Translations under genes and position numbers: made by a program
Assembly (NCBI RefSeq): GCF_001457475.1
Contig: NZ_LN831029.1
Coordinates: 4,712,001 to 4,776,000, forward strand
Reading direction: 5' to 3'
From: Achromobacter xylosoxidans
Lineage (GTDB): Bacteria; Pseudomonadota; Gammaproteobacteria; Burkholderiales; Burkholderiaceae_B
DNA: 64,000 nt
The notes under the pieces: model-generated
What the model saw: only the letters and a program-made list of their open reading frames with translations
Database searches by the model: none
Told to the model about the DNA's origin: nothing
Shown here: piece by piece, positions 35,503 through 44,307 of the stretch
Position numbering within the stretch: position 1 is the first letter of the stretch
Layout: every line of letters starts with the position of its first letter

Positions 35503-37031
35503 TGTCCGCCGCGCCCCGTCCCATCGAGCCGATGACCGGGCTGCCGCGCGTGGTCGCGGCGGTGGCCATCAGCCTGGCGTCCTTCATGGCGGTGGTGGAC
35601 ATCACCATCGCCAACGTCTCGGTGCCCACCATCTCCGGCAACCTGGGCGTCAGCCCGGAAATCGGCGAATGGGCCATCACCTTTTTCGCCATCGCCAACT
35701 CCATCTGCATTCCCCTGACCGGCTGGCTGTCGCGCCGGCTCGGGCAGGTGCGCCTGTTCGTGCTGTCGGTGGCGGCCTTCACGCTGGCCTCGGTGCTGTG
35801 CGGCGTGGCGCAGAACTTCGAATCGCTGCTGGCCTTCCGCGTGCTGCAAGGCATGGTGTCCGGCCCCATCGTGCCGCTCAGCCAGGCGCTGCTGGTCGCC
35901 ATCTTCCCGCCCGACAAGCGCACGCTGGCGCTGTCGATGTGGGCCATGACCAACATGGCTGGCCCCGTGGCCGGGCCGGTGCTGGGCGGCTGGCTGACCG
36001 ACGATTTCAGCTGGCCCTGGATCTTCCTGGTCAACGCGCCCGTCGGCATCGCCGTGGTCGCCGTGACCGCCACCATGTTCCGCGGCCGCGACACGCCCAG
36101 CACCCGCCTGCCGGTGGACCTGCGCGGCCTGATCCTGCTGGCCGTTGCCATCGGCTGCCTGCAATTGACGCTGGACCGCGGCCGCACGCTGGACTGGTTC
36201 GCCTCGCCGTTCATCGTCACCACCGCGCTGCTGTCGGCGCTGGGCTTCGTGTTCCTGGTCATCTGGGAACTGGGCGAAGCGCATCCGATCGTCGACCTGA
36301 GCCTGTTCCGCCACCGCAACTTCGCCATGGGCACGCTGGCCGTGGCGGTGGGCTTCGGCCTGTACTTCGCGGCGCTGGTGCTGATCCCGCTGTGGCTGCA
36401 GACCGACATGCGCTACACGGCCACGTGGGCCGGCCTGGCCACGGCGCCGATGGGCGTGTTCGGCATCCTGCTGGCGCCGCTGCTGGGCCGCTGGGTGCAG
36501 CGCGGCGACGCCCGCGTGTTCGCCAGCCTGGCCTTCGTGGCGTGGTCGCTGGTGGCCTGGTGGCGCGCGTCGATGACCACGGACGTCGGCGTCGGCCTGA
36601 TCTCGCTGGCCTGCCTGCTGCAGGGCATCGGCATCGGCCTGTTCCTGACGCCGCTGGTGTCCTTGTCGCTGGCCGGCCTGCCGCCCGAGCGCATCGCCGC
36701 CGCGTCCGGGCTGCAGACCGCCATCCGCATGATGGCCGGCAGCCTGGTCGCCTCGCTCGCGTCGACGTACTGGGACGAGCGCTCGCGCTACTACCAGAAC
36801 GTGCTGGTCGACAGCGCCACGCCCGCCCGGCCCGCCGTGCAGGACACCCTGAACGCGCTGGCGGGCGCGGGCCTGGACGAGCCGCAGTCGTGGGGCGTGA
36901 TCTGGAACGGCCTGAAGACCCAGGCCGACATGCTGGCGCTGAACGACTTCTTCCTGTGGTCGAGCCTCGCGTTCGCGTTGTCCATCGCGCTCGTCTGGCT
37001 GGCCCGCCACCCCCGCGCCGCCAAGGCCTGA
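35502..37031 (+). CDS. DHA2-family MFS drug transporter (EmrB type)
   Basis: Proton-driven 14-TM exporter of 509 residues. The opening segment SFMAVVDITIANVSVPTISG, the motif GWLSRRLGQVRLF and motif C-like GPVAGPVLGGWLTD are typical of DHA2. A longer open frame upstream lies inside emrA; ATG 35502 is set by the overlap. With the adaptor and tunnel genes it forms a complete envelope-spanning pump. The cargo is not evident. A flavoprotein of the siderophore-interacting family follows after 35 bp. Confidence 0.95.
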   Translation: MSAAPRPIEPMTGLPRVVAAVAISLASFMAVVDITIANVSVPTISGNLGVSPEIGEWAITFFAIANSICIPLTGWLSRRLGQVRLFVLSVAAFTLASVLCGVAQNFESLLAFRVLQGMVSGPIVPLSQALLVAIFPPDKRTLALSMWAMTNMAGPVAGPVLGGWLTDDFSWPWIFLVNAPVGIAVVAVTATMFRGRDTPSTRLPVDLRGLILLAVAIGCLQLTLDRGRTLDWFASPFIVTTALLSALGFVFLVIWELGEAHPIVDLSLFRHRNFAMGTLAVAVGFGLYFAALVLIPLWLQTDMRYTATWAGLATAPMGVFGILLAPLLGRWVQRGDARVFASLAFVAWSLVAWWRASMTTDVGVGLISLACLLQGIGIGLFLTPLVSLSLAGLPPERIAAASGLQTAIRMMAGSLVASLASTYWDERSRYYQNVLVDSATPARPAVQDTLNALAGAGLDEPQSWGVIWNGLKTQADMLALNDFFLWSSLAFALSIALVWLARHPRAAKA

Positions 37032-37066
37032 CGGCCGCCGCGCTTACCGCCCCAAGGAGATCCGAC

Positions 37067-37771
37067 ATGCAACCCTTTTCCCTGCCGCGCCGTGACGTGC
37101 CCTGCATCGTGCTGCGGGCGCGCGATGTGGCGCGCGACATGCGCCGGCTGACGCTGGGCGGCCCCGAACTGAGCGCCTGGCTGGCGCGCCCGGGCGTCGA
37201 CCAGCCCGGCGCCTGGGTCAAGGTGTTCCCGCCCGGCGTGCCGGGCCGGGCCTATACCCTGCGCGGCATCGACTTCGAGGCGTCCAGCGTCGAGATCGAC
37301 TTCGTGGTCCACGGCGACGCCCCCGGCACCGTCTCCGAATGGGCGCGCCGCGCCCGTCCCGGCGATGCCGTCTCGATCGCCGGGCCGCGCGACGGCGGCT
37401 TCTCGCTGCTGGCGGACACGCGCTGGGTCTGGCTCGGCGCCGACGCCTCGGCCTGGCCGGCGGCCTCGCGCATCATCGAATCGCTGCCCGGCGGCATCCA
37501 GGTCCTGGGCGTGCGCCACCCGGCCGGCGACGACGACTGGCCCGCCATCGCCAGCGCGCGCGCGCCGCAATGGGCGGCGCGCAGCCTGCCGCCCGGCGGC
37601 GATGAACCTTCCGCCCCCGCCCCCGACGGGCCCGGCCAGGTCTGGCTGGCCGGCCAGGCCGCCTGGGTCAAGGCCTGGCGCGCGCACTGGCTGCAACGCC
37701 TGCGTTTCGACCCGGCGCGGCTCTCGGCCAAGGGCTACTGGAAGGCGGGCGAGCAGGACTACAAGGAATAG
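37067..37771 (+). CDS. Siderophore-interacting protein (FAD-binding ferric reductase family)
   Basis: SIP/ViuB-type flavoprotein, 234 residues, a little short for the family. Seen are the FAD motif RAYTLRGID, DFVVHGDAPGTVSEWARRARPGD and the C-terminal GYWKAGEQDY that marks SIPs. Such enzymes reduce ferric siderophores in the cytoplasm and release iron. It follows emrB by 35 bp with its own AAGGAG site and is probably co-transcribed, which hints that the pump deals with a siderophore or other metal chelator. The NADPH-binding half seems shortened. Confidence 0.87.
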   Translation: MQPFSLPRRDVPCIVLRARDVARDMRRLTLGGPELSAWLARPGVDQPGAWVKVFPPGVPGRAYTLRGIDFEASSVEIDFVVHGDAPGTVSEWARRARPGDAVSIAGPRDGGFSLLADTRWVWLGADASAWPAASRIIESLPGGIQVLGVRHPAGDDDWPAIASARAPQWAARSLPPGGDEPSAPAPDGPGQVWLAGQAAWVKAWRAHWLQRLRFDPARLSAKGYWKAGEQDYKE

Positions 37772-37806
37772 GCGCCGGCCTGGGCCTGTGAACAGGAGGA
37801 ACGACC

Positions 37807-38697
37807 ATGAAGAAGGAACTGGATCGCATGCGGGACATGGCGTTGTTCGTCCAGGTGGCGGCCCTGGGCTCGCTCACGCGCGCCGCTGAAAGCACCGGCG
37901 TGCCGGCCTCGACGCTGTCGCGCCGGATCTCCGAATTCGAAAGCCAGATCGGCGTCAAGCTGCTCCATCGCAGCACCCGCCGCCTGGCGCTCACCGACAT
38001 CGGCCAGCGCTATCTGGAACGCATCACCGACGTCGTCGACCGCGCCCGCGCCATCAGCGGCGAACTCGAAGAAGAAATGGGCCGCCCCACCGGCCACCTG
38101 CGCGTCTGCGCGCCGGTCGACTTCAACGCCTATTTTCCGGAAGCCGCGCTGGCCGACTACTGCGCCAGCCATCCCGGCGTGCGCTTCGAGCTGCATTGCT
38201 CAGCGCAGCTGCCGGACCTGGCCACCGAGCCTTATGACATCTGCATCGCCACCACCGAACCGCCGCAGGCCAGCCGCATGGTGCGGCGGCGCATCGGCAT
38301 GGCGGAGTATCAGCTGTATGCCGCGCCCGCCTATCTGCGCGCCTACGGTGTGCCGGCGCATCCGGCGGAGCTGGCGCGGCACCGTTGTGTCGTCATGCCC
38401 GACTCCGAATCGGGCCTGGCGTTGACCGACGGCAACGCCAGCGCGCAAGTGGCGCTGGCGCCGCTGCTGGTGCTGAACAATCAGCTGGCGGTGGAAAACC
38501 TGCTGCGCGACGGCCTGGGTATCGGGCCGCTGACGCGGGGACGCGCCGACGCGCTGGTGCGCGAGGGCGCCCTGGCGCCGGTGCTGCCCGGCTGGACACT
38601 GCCGCCGCGGCCCATCCTGGCGCTGACGGCATCGCGGGCGCTGCCGGCTCGGGTCCGCGGCTTCATCGACCTGCTCGTGGCCCGGGTGGTGACGTAG
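37807..38697 (+). CDS. LysR family transcriptional regulator
   Basis: 296 residues of the CrgA/AaeR-like group: MALFVQVAALGSLTRAAEST, STLSRRISEFESQIGVKLL, RSTRRLALTDIG, and a C-terminal ligand domain. It has an AGGAGG site. It lies 35 bp after the siderophore-interacting gene and convergent with the dioxygenase gene. Either could be a target; the sequence does not decide. Confidence 0.92.
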   Translation: MKKELDRMRDMALFVQVAALGSLTRAAESTGVPASTLSRRISEFESQIGVKLLHRSTRRLALTDIGQRYLERITDVVDRARAISGELEEEMGRPTGHLRVCAPVDFNAYFPEAALADYCASHPGVRFELHCSAQLPDLATEPYDICIATTEPPQASRMVRRRIGMAEYQLYAAPAYLRAYGVPAHPAELARHRCVVMPDSESGLALTDGNASAQVALAPLLVLNNQLAVENLLRDGLGIGPLTRGRADALVREGALAPVLPGWTLPPRPILALTASRALPARVRGFIDLLVARVVT

Positions 38698-38737
38698 GCC
38701 GGCGTCGGGATGGCGCGCAACGACCGGGAAGAGCCGC

Positions 38738-39511
38738 TCAGTCGAAGGCGTAGGCGTCCATGGCCAATGCGCCATACGAAATCTCGTCCGTGAGCCGCGT
38801 GGCCCGCGCTCCGCCGGCCCCCAGCGCCACGTAGAGCGGCATCAGGTGGTCGTCGTGCGGATGGGCCTGCGCCGCGCCCGGCGCCCGCGCCTGCCAGTCG
38901 AGCAGCGCCGGCACGTCGTGGGCCGCAAGGCGATCGGCATACCACGCCTGGAAGGCCGGCACGTACGGCGCGGGCGGCGCATCCTGCGGCATGCGCACGT
39001 CGCGCAGGTTGTGCGTCAGCGAGCCCGAGCCGATGATCAGGACGTCCTCGTCGCGCAACGGCGCCAGGGCGCGGCCCAGTTCCAGCTGGCCGGCGGCATC
39101 GCGGCCCATGTCCAGCGACAGTTGCACCACCGGCACGTCGACTTCGGGATACAGGTAGCGCAGCGGCACCCAGGCGCCATGGTCCAGCGGCCGGCGCGGA
39201 TCGCGGTCGGCGGCGATGCCACCCTCGGCCAGCAGGGCCTGGACGCGCGCCGCCAGCTCGGGCGAGCCGGGCGCGGCGTATTGCAGCGTGTAGAGCTCGG
39301 GCGGAAAGCCGCCGAAGTCGTGCCAGGCCACCTGCCGGTCTCGGGTGGACAGGGCCAGGCCGTGGCCCATCCAGTGCGGCGACACCACCAGAATCGCGCC
39401 GGGCTTGCGGCCCAGGGAGCGACTCCAGGCGGCCAGCGCCGGGCCCGTCGCGCCGGGCTCGACGGCCAGCATGGGAGAACCGTGGGAAACGAAAAGCGTG
39501 GGCCAGCGCAT
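38738..39511 (-). CDS. DODA-type extradiol aromatic ring-opening dioxygenase (YgiD family)
   Basis: 257-residue class III extradiol dioxygenase-like protein related to plant DOPA dioxygenase and E. coli YgiD. Likely metal histidines lie in LFVSHGSPM, VVSPHWMG and LDHGAWVPL, with a further HPHDDHLMPL near the C-terminus. The start at 39511 has GGAGG 8 bases upstream; an earlier in-frame ATG (39700) gives an Arg/Cys-rich extension and is rejected. It probably cleaves a catechol. The substrate is unknown. Confidence 0.9.
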   Translation of the reverse strand: MRWPTLFVSHGSPMLAVEPGATGPALAAWSRSLGRKPGAILVVSPHWMGHGLALSTRDRQVAWHDFGGFPPELYTLQYAAPGSPELAARVQALLAEGGIAADRDPRRPLDHGAWVPLRYLYPEVDVPVVQLSLDMGRDAAGQLELGRALAPLRDEDVLIIGSGSLTHNLRDVRMPQDAPPAPYVPAFQAWYADRLAAHDVPALLDWQARAPGAAQAHPHDDHLMPLYVALGAGGARATRLTDEISYGALAMDAYAFD

Positions 39512-39755
39512 GGCGGCGCCTCCAGGAAATATCGATGCCTTGATTGTCGGGCGATTCCAATCGGCAATAAACCCTTTCAAAAGGGATGGTCTGTTGCCAT
39601 ATAAGCACCAATGCAGGCACGCCGCGCAACAGCGGCCCGATGGCGACGGACCGCGCCAGCGGCCGGACCCGCGCACGCCGGCAGGCGACGGCGACCGCAA
39701 GCGTGGCGGGCGTTAAACTACGTCGTTGCACACTTACTGGACGTCCTCCGAAGTT

Positions 39756-40958
39756 ATGGCCCGATCCCGCAGCCAATCCGCTCCCCGCTTGACCCGCGAC
39801 GCCACCCGCCTCATCACGCTTGCCCAATCGCTGAACCGCTCGGGCAGCCGCGTCGAAGACGTGTACTGGGAGAATCAGCTTGGCGAAGCGATCCCGAAGC
39901 TGCTCAAGGCAGGCCAGGATGCCCCGCTGGAAGCCGCGCTGGACCATCTGGCCCAGGGCGACGTGGGCGCCTATGAAGTCCTGATCGAGCAGGCCGAGAC
40001 GCTGTCCGAGTCGATGAAGATAGACAAGAACGGCGTGCGCTACGACATCCTCCTGATCGTCGCGCCCGTCGTCGCCTGGACGCGCTACGCCATCCCCACC
40101 GGCCCGGTCCCGGCCAGCGCCCAGCAGGCGCTGCTGGCGCAGCTGCATGGCCATGTGCTGTCGAGCCAGGCGCGCAGCGCGCTGATGCCGCACCTGGTCA
40201 GCGTCGACCAGATGCCGCGCACGTTCTCCGAAACCTGGCAATGGCTGCAACGGCTGGGCTCGCAGGCGCTGGGCGCCGAGACCACCAAGCCGGCGCTGAA
40301 CACCGAAGTCGAAACCGCCAACATGCTGGCCGACACGCGCTACATCGTGGCGGCCGTGGCGGTGCCCGAGTTCGCGCCCGTGTTCCGCTGGCAGGAACAG
40401 ATCGGCGAGGCCGACGCCAGCCGCGACGCCTGCCTGGCGCAATGGGCCGCGCAGGCCCAGCCGACGCTGGCCGGCCTGCTGCCGGGCTGCGGTTTCGAGG
40501 CCCTGCTGCCGGACGCCTACTACGTCAGCAACCGCGAGGCCGACCGCCGCGTGCGGCCGCTGTCGCTGCGCGCCGCCATCAGCTGGCTCGAAGGCGCGGT
40601 CAGCCTCGATGCCTCGCAGCTGCGCGCCGTGATCGCCGGCTGTGGCGAAAGCCGCGTCGACGAATACCGCGTCAGCTTCACCGCGCGCAACAGCAACGAC
40701 GTCTACTACGGCTGCGTCTGGCCGTTGTACGGCCGCGAGGAAGACCTGCCGGCCGACGAGGGCCAGCCCGACGTGGTCGATGAAATCGCCGCGCTGCTCA
40801 AGGAATACGGCGTGAGCGACGTGCGCCGCATTCCCGGCGTGCTGCCGCCCGAATACTGCGAGGATTGCGGCGCGCCCTACTTCCCCAATCCGCTGGGCGA
40901 ACTGGTGCACGCCGAGCTGCCCGAGGACGCCGAGGCCGCGCCCGCCAAGTTCCACTGA
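39756..40958 (+). CDS. DUF2863 family protein
   Basis: 400 residues with no signal or membrane span and no catalytic motif I recognise. Near the end CEDCGAPYFPN is a short CxxC element that could bind a metal. The architecture and the position beside earP fit the DUF2863 family of Burkholderiales. An in-frame TTG at 39726 is possible, but ATG 39756 is preferred. It ends 9 bp before earP, so the two are probably co-transcribed, and a link to translation or EF-P modification is worth considering. The function is unknown. Confidence 0.75.
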   Translation: MARSRSQSAPRLTRDATRLITLAQSLNRSGSRVEDVYWENQLGEAIPKLLKAGQDAPLEAALDHLAQGDVGAYEVLIEQAETLSESMKIDKNGVRYDILLIVAPVVAWTRYAIPTGPVPASAQQALLAQLHGHVLSSQARSALMPHLVSVDQMPRTFSETWQWLQRLGSQALGAETTKPALNTEVETANMLADTRYIVAAVAVPEFAPVFRWQEQIGEADASRDACLAQWAAQAQPTLAGLLPGCGFEALLPDAYYVSNREADRRVRPLSLRAAISWLEGAVSLDASQLRAVIAGCGESRVDEYRVSFTARNSNDVYYGCVWPLYGREEDLPADEGQPDVVDEIAALLKEYGVSDVRRIPGVLPPEYCEDCGAPYFPNPLGELVHAELPEDAEAAPAKFH

Positions 40959-40967
40959 GCCGCGCCG

Positions 40968-42083
40968 ATGCAAGCGGACATCTTCTGCCGCGTGGTCGAC
41001 AACTACGGCGACATCGGCGTCTGCTGGCGCCTGGCGCGGCGGCTGGCGCACGGCCATGGCTGGGAGGTGCGCCTGTGGGTCGACGACCTGGCCAGCTTCG
41101 CGCGCATCCAGCCCGGCATCGACGCCGGCCTGGCGCGCCAGGCCTTCAATGGCGTGGATATCGTGCGCTGGTCGGACGCGCCCGACCCGGCGCTGGGCGC
41201 GCGCGACGTGGTGATCGAAGCCTTCGCCTGCGACCCGCCCGAACCCTTCCTGGATAGCATGCGCCAGCGCCATCCGGCCTGGATCAACCTGGAATACCTG
41301 AGCGCCGAAGCCTGGGTGGAAAGCTGCCACGGCCTGCCGTCGCAGCGGCCCGACGGGCTGGTCAAGCACTTCTACTTCCCGGGCTTCACGCCGGCCACCG
41401 GCGGCCTGCTGCGCGAACCGGGCCTGTCGGCCGAACGCGACGCATTCCAGGCCGACACGGCGGCCCAGGACACGTTCCTGCGCGGCCTGGGCGTGGCCGA
41501 GGCGCATCTGTCGCTGCGGCACAACGGCGCCCGTACCATGTCCCTGTTTTGTTATCCGGATGCCCCCGTCGACGGCCTGGCGCGAGCCCTGGCCGCGGAC
41601 CCGCGGCCGGCATTGCTGCTGGCGCCGGAAGGGGTCGCCCCGGGCCTGGAAGCGGCCTGCGCCATGCCCGGCGGCCCGGCCGTGGCGCGCCTGCCGTTCG
41701 TGGCCCAGCCGGATTTCGACCGCGTGCTGTGGTGCGCCGACCTGAACTTCGTGCGCGGCGAGGATTCCTTCGTGCGCGCCGCCTGGGCCGCCAGGCCGCT
41801 GGTCTGGCAGATCTACCCCCAGGACGAGAACATCCATCTGGAAAAGCTGGACGCCTGGCTGGCTCGCTATCCGGCCCCTGAAACCGCCACCGCGCTCATG
41901 CGCGCCTGGAACCAGCCCGGCGCGGGCGCGGCAACCGCCGCGGCGCTGGCCGCCGCGCTGGCGCCGCCGGCCTGGCAGGCCTGGGCCCGCGCCGCGCGCG
42001 ACTGGGACGCGGCACAGGCCGCCCGTCCCGACCTGGCGGAAAATCTGGCCGGCTTTTGCGCAGAGTTGGCCAAGAAACGCTAG
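40968..42083 (+). CDS. earP: EF-P arginine rhamnosyltransferase
   Basis: Inverting glycosyltransferase (GT-B fold, formerly DUF2331) that transfers rhamnose from dTDP-L-rhamnose to an arginine of elongation factor P. The 371 residues open with FCRVVDNYGDIGVCWRLAR, including the aspartates of the catalytic pocket (DNYGD), and later show LNFVRGEDSFVRAAWAARPLVWQIYPQ, the donor-binding end. It lies just upstream of efp, the usual pairing, and the target arginine is present in the encoded EF-P. rml genes for the donor must lie elsewhere. Confidence 0.95.
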   Translation: MQADIFCRVVDNYGDIGVCWRLARRLAHGHGWEVRLWVDDLASFARIQPGIDAGLARQAFNGVDIVRWSDAPDPALGARDVVIEAFACDPPEPFLDSMRQRHPAWINLEYLSAEAWVESCHGLPSQRPDGLVKHFYFPGFTPATGGLLREPGLSAERDAFQADTAAQDTFLRGLGVAEAHLSLRHNGARTMSLFCYPDAPVDGLARALAADPRPALLLAPEGVAPGLEAACAMPGGPAVARLPFVAQPDFDRVLWCADLNFVRGEDSFVRAAWAARPLVWQIYPQDENIHLEKLDAWLARYPAPETATALMRAWNQPGAGAATAAALAAALAPPAWQAWARAARDWDAAQAARPDLAENLAGFCAELAKKR

Positions 42084-42086
42084 AAT
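42056..42086 (+). promoter_or_regulatory. Possible efp promoter
   Basis: A TTGCGC hexamer and TAGAAT hexamer with a 19-bp gap overlap the end of earP. The 206 bp to the efp start are otherwise without a recognised element, so efp may have its own promoter here. The spacing is long, and the assignment is tentative. Confidence 0.3.
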
Positions 42087-42289
42087 AGAGAGTTTTCTGA
42101 GACGCCTGGAATTTTCGGCGCCTCAACTATGACGCCTCCCGGGGTGTGCATGAAGCCGAGTGTGCGGGCCCCTTTGCGGGCCTTCGGGCTCAGGACGGAC
42201 GGGCCTTGCGGCACCGGCGCCTGGCGCCTTCATTTGCGGCGGCTTCCTGCAAGCACGGCGAGTGCACCCTTTCCCCCGGAGTTTTATCG

Positions 42290-42850
42290 ATGAAAACCGC
42301 TCAGGAATTGCGAGTCGGCAACGTGGTCATGGTCGGCAAGGATCCCCTCGTGGTCCAGAAGGCCGAATACAACAAGTCCGGCCGTAACGCCGCCGTCGTC
42401 AAGCTGAAGTTCAAGAACCTCTTGACCGCCTCGGCCAGCGAATCGGTCTACAAGGCCGACGAAAAGTTCGAAGTCGTCCAGCTGGATCGCAAGGAGTGCA
42501 CGTACTCCTACTTCGGCGACCCGATGTACGTCTTCATGGACGAAGAGTACAACCAGTACGAAATCGAAGCCGAAAGCATGGGCGACGCGCTGAACTACCT
42601 GGAAGAAGCGATGCCCGTGGAAGTGGTCTTCTACGACGGCCGCGCCATCTCGGTGGAACTGCCCACGACCATCGTGCGCGAAATCACCTACACCGAACCG
42701 GCCGTCCGCGGCGACACGTCGGGCAAGGTGACCAAGCCCGCCAAGATCAACACCGGCTACGAACTGAACGTGCCGCTGTTCTGCGCCATCGGCGACAAGA
42801 TCGAAATCGACACGCGCACCAACGAATACCGCAGCCGCGTCAACAACTGA
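42290..42850 (+). CDS. efp: Elongation factor P
   Basis: Three-domain translation factor of 186 residues that rescues ribosomes stalled at polyproline. The tip of domain I reads YNKSGRN with arginine at position 32, the site of rhamnosylation by EarP; EF-Ps modified by EpmA have lysine there. The C-terminal signature [13 protein letters not shown] is normal. The start at 42290 has CGGAG 8 bases upstream; an upstream open frame to 42146 lacks EF-P similarity. A terminator follows. Confidence 0.98.
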   Translation: MKTAQELRVGNVVMVGKDPLVVQKAEYNKSGRNAAVVKLKFKNLLTASASESVYKADEKFEVVQLDRKECTYSYFGDPMYVFMDEEYNQYEIEAESMGDALNYLEEAMPVEVVFYDGRAISVELPTTIVREITYTEPAVRGDTSGKVTKPAKINTGYELNVPLFCAIGDKIEIDTRTNEYRSRVNN

Positions 42851-42870
42851 TCCGGCAGCAGGCACGAAAA

Positions 42871-42905
42871 AGCGCCAGCCCTTCGGGGTCTGGCGCTTTT
42901 TTTTT
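42871..42905 (+). terminator. Rho-independent terminator of efp
   Basis: Stem AGCGCCAG/CTGGCGCT (42871-42878 and 42890-42897) with an inner GC-rich loop and a run of nine T. It can also serve the convergent DUF1178 gene, as A's precede the stem. Confidence 0.93.
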
Positions 42906-42938
42906 GGCCGTCGCGCGCGAGCGCCCGGGGCGGCTGGC

Positions 42939-43397
42939 TTACTGCAGGCGCTCGTCGTCCAGGAAGTCGGGCACGGCCATCACGTCGATGCCATCCTCGG
43001 CCAGGGCCTCGCGCTCTTCGCGCGTGGCGGTGCCGCGGATGGGGCGGTCGTCGGCATCGCCGTCATGGATACGGCGCGCTTCCTCGGCGAAACGCGCGCC
43101 GACGTTTTCGGTATTGCGCAACAGCGCCCGCACCTGGCGCATGACCACCGCCTGCAGCGCGGCCATCTTCTCGGCCTCGGAGGCGCCGGCCGGCGGCGCC
43201 GGCTGCGTGGCCGGCGCATGCAGGTGCGCCACGTTCAGGCGCGGGGCGGACAGGCGCTTGGTGATGCTGGCCGAGCCGCAGACCGGGCACGACACCAGGC
43301 CACGCGCCTGCTGCGCGTCATAGTCTTCGTGCGAACCGAACCAGCCTTCGAAGATGTGGCCGTGGTCGCACTGGAGGTCGAAAACTTTGAGAGCCAT
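42939..43397 (-). CDS. DUF1178 family protein
   Basis: 152 residues with a likely zinc ribbon at the start: FDLQCDHGHIFEGWFGSHEDYD, then SCPVCGSASITKRLSAPRLN, a four-Cys/His pattern of the DUF1178 family. A Pro/Ala-rich linker and a helical C-terminal half (MRQVRALLRNTENVG) follow. The function is unknown; it is widespread in alpha- and betaproteobacteria. It is convergent with efp. Confidence 0.87.
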   Translation of the reverse strand: MALKVFDLQCDHGHIFEGWFGSHEDYDAQQARGLVSCPVCGSASITKRLSAPRLNVAHLHAPATQPAPPAGASEAEKMAALQAVVMRQVRALLRNTENVGARFAEEARRIHDGDADDRPIRGTATREEREALAEDGIDVMAVPDFLDDERLQ

Positions 43398-43442
43398 GAT
43401 GGAAATATGGGGGCTAGCGACCAGAATACAAGAAAGCCAAAG

Positions 43443-43467
43443 AAAAAGCGGGCCCTGGGGCCCGCTT
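43443..43467 (-). terminator. Terminator of the DUF2968-like gene
   Basis: Perfect 10-bp stem AAGCGGGCCC/GGGCCCGCTT with a 2-base centre; on the minus strand it is followed by TTTTT. It lies 18 bp beyond the stop at 43485. Confidence 0.85.
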
Positions 43468-43484
43468 CCTGGCGCGCGAGGCGC

Positions 43485-44192
43485 TTACTTGCCGCGCTTG
43501 GGCGTGGCCGGCGCCTGGCCGATCTGCGCCTGTTGCGCCTGCAAGGCGTCGATCTGGCGTTGCAGGTCGCGCAGTTGCTGGCGCACGTCCTTCTGCTGGT
43601 CGGCCAGCGCGGTGGCTTCCTGGCGCGACTGCTCCTGGCGCGCGGCGACCTGTTCTTCCTGCTGCATGCGCAGGCTGCGGTCGGCCTGCAGCGTGCTCAG
43701 TTCGGCGCTGCGGGCGGCCAGCAGCTTCTCGGCATGGGTGTACTCGGCCTGCAGCTTGATGCGCTTGATGTCCACCTCGGCCAGGTCGGCCGACTGGGCG
43801 GCGAAAGCGCGGTAGGTGGCTTCGGCCTGCTTGTCCGACTTGGTCTTGAGCACCCGCCAGAAATCCTTCTGCTGGAACAGGGCCACGTAATAGGTCAGGT
43901 CGTCCGGCTTGAACAGCAGGCTGGCGCCGTACGTGCCGTTGTAGCTGGTGCGCAGCTCGGAGACCTGGCGGTTCTGGATCAGCCCCTGCAGCTCGGACAC
44001 GGTGGAGGCCGGGCGCGCGGCGGGCGCCGGCGCGGGCGGGGTCACCGGCGTGGACGCGGCCTGCTTGTCCTCGACCTGCTGCACCGTGGGACGCGGGGGC
44101 TCGGATTGCGCGCTGGCGCAGGCCGCCAGGCCGGACAGGGCCGTACCCAACAGCGCCATGCGCGCAGCGGCACGGATAAAGTGGACGTTCAT
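43485..44192 (-). CDS. DUF2968-like coiled-coil lipoprotein
   Basis: 235 residues. The N-terminal signal ends in LSGLAAC, a lipobox, so it is probably an envelope lipoprotein. A Pro/Ala-rich linker (about 30-65) is followed by a globular part (LQGLIQNRQVSELRTSYNGTYGASLLF) and a long Gln/Arg/Ala-rich coiled coil (about 130-225). The arrangement fits the DUF2968 family of Burkholderiales as I recall it. The function is unknown; a periplasmic scaffold role is only a guess. The start has GGGGAAGG just upstream. Confidence 0.75.
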   Translation of the reverse strand: MNVHFIRAAARMALLGTALSGLAACASAQSEPPRPTVQQVEDKQAASTPVTPPAPAPAARPASTVSELQGLIQNRQVSELRTSYNGTYGASLLFKPDDLTYYVALFQQKDFWRVLKTKSDKQAEATYRAFAAQSADLAEVDIKRIKLQAEYTHAEKLLAARSAELSTLQADRSLRMQQEEQVAARQEQSRQEATALADQQKDVRQQLRDLQRQIDALQAQQAQIGQAPATPKRGK

Positions 44193-44307
44193 GCCTTCCC
44201 CAAAAAAATCGTTGCGGAACTATAGCAATTTATTTCGTTCGCGGCTGACGCGCTTACATGTGCCGCGCCCCCGCTGTCGCGCCCTAAGGGCCATTCCCTA
44301 TTGCGCC

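Noticed and set aside
38481..41837. A very long minus-strand frame (1118 codons) across the LysR, dioxygenase, DUF2863 and earP genes
   Set aside because: It spans several well-supported genes on the other strand or in another frame and its translation is low-complexity; a GC-bias artefact.
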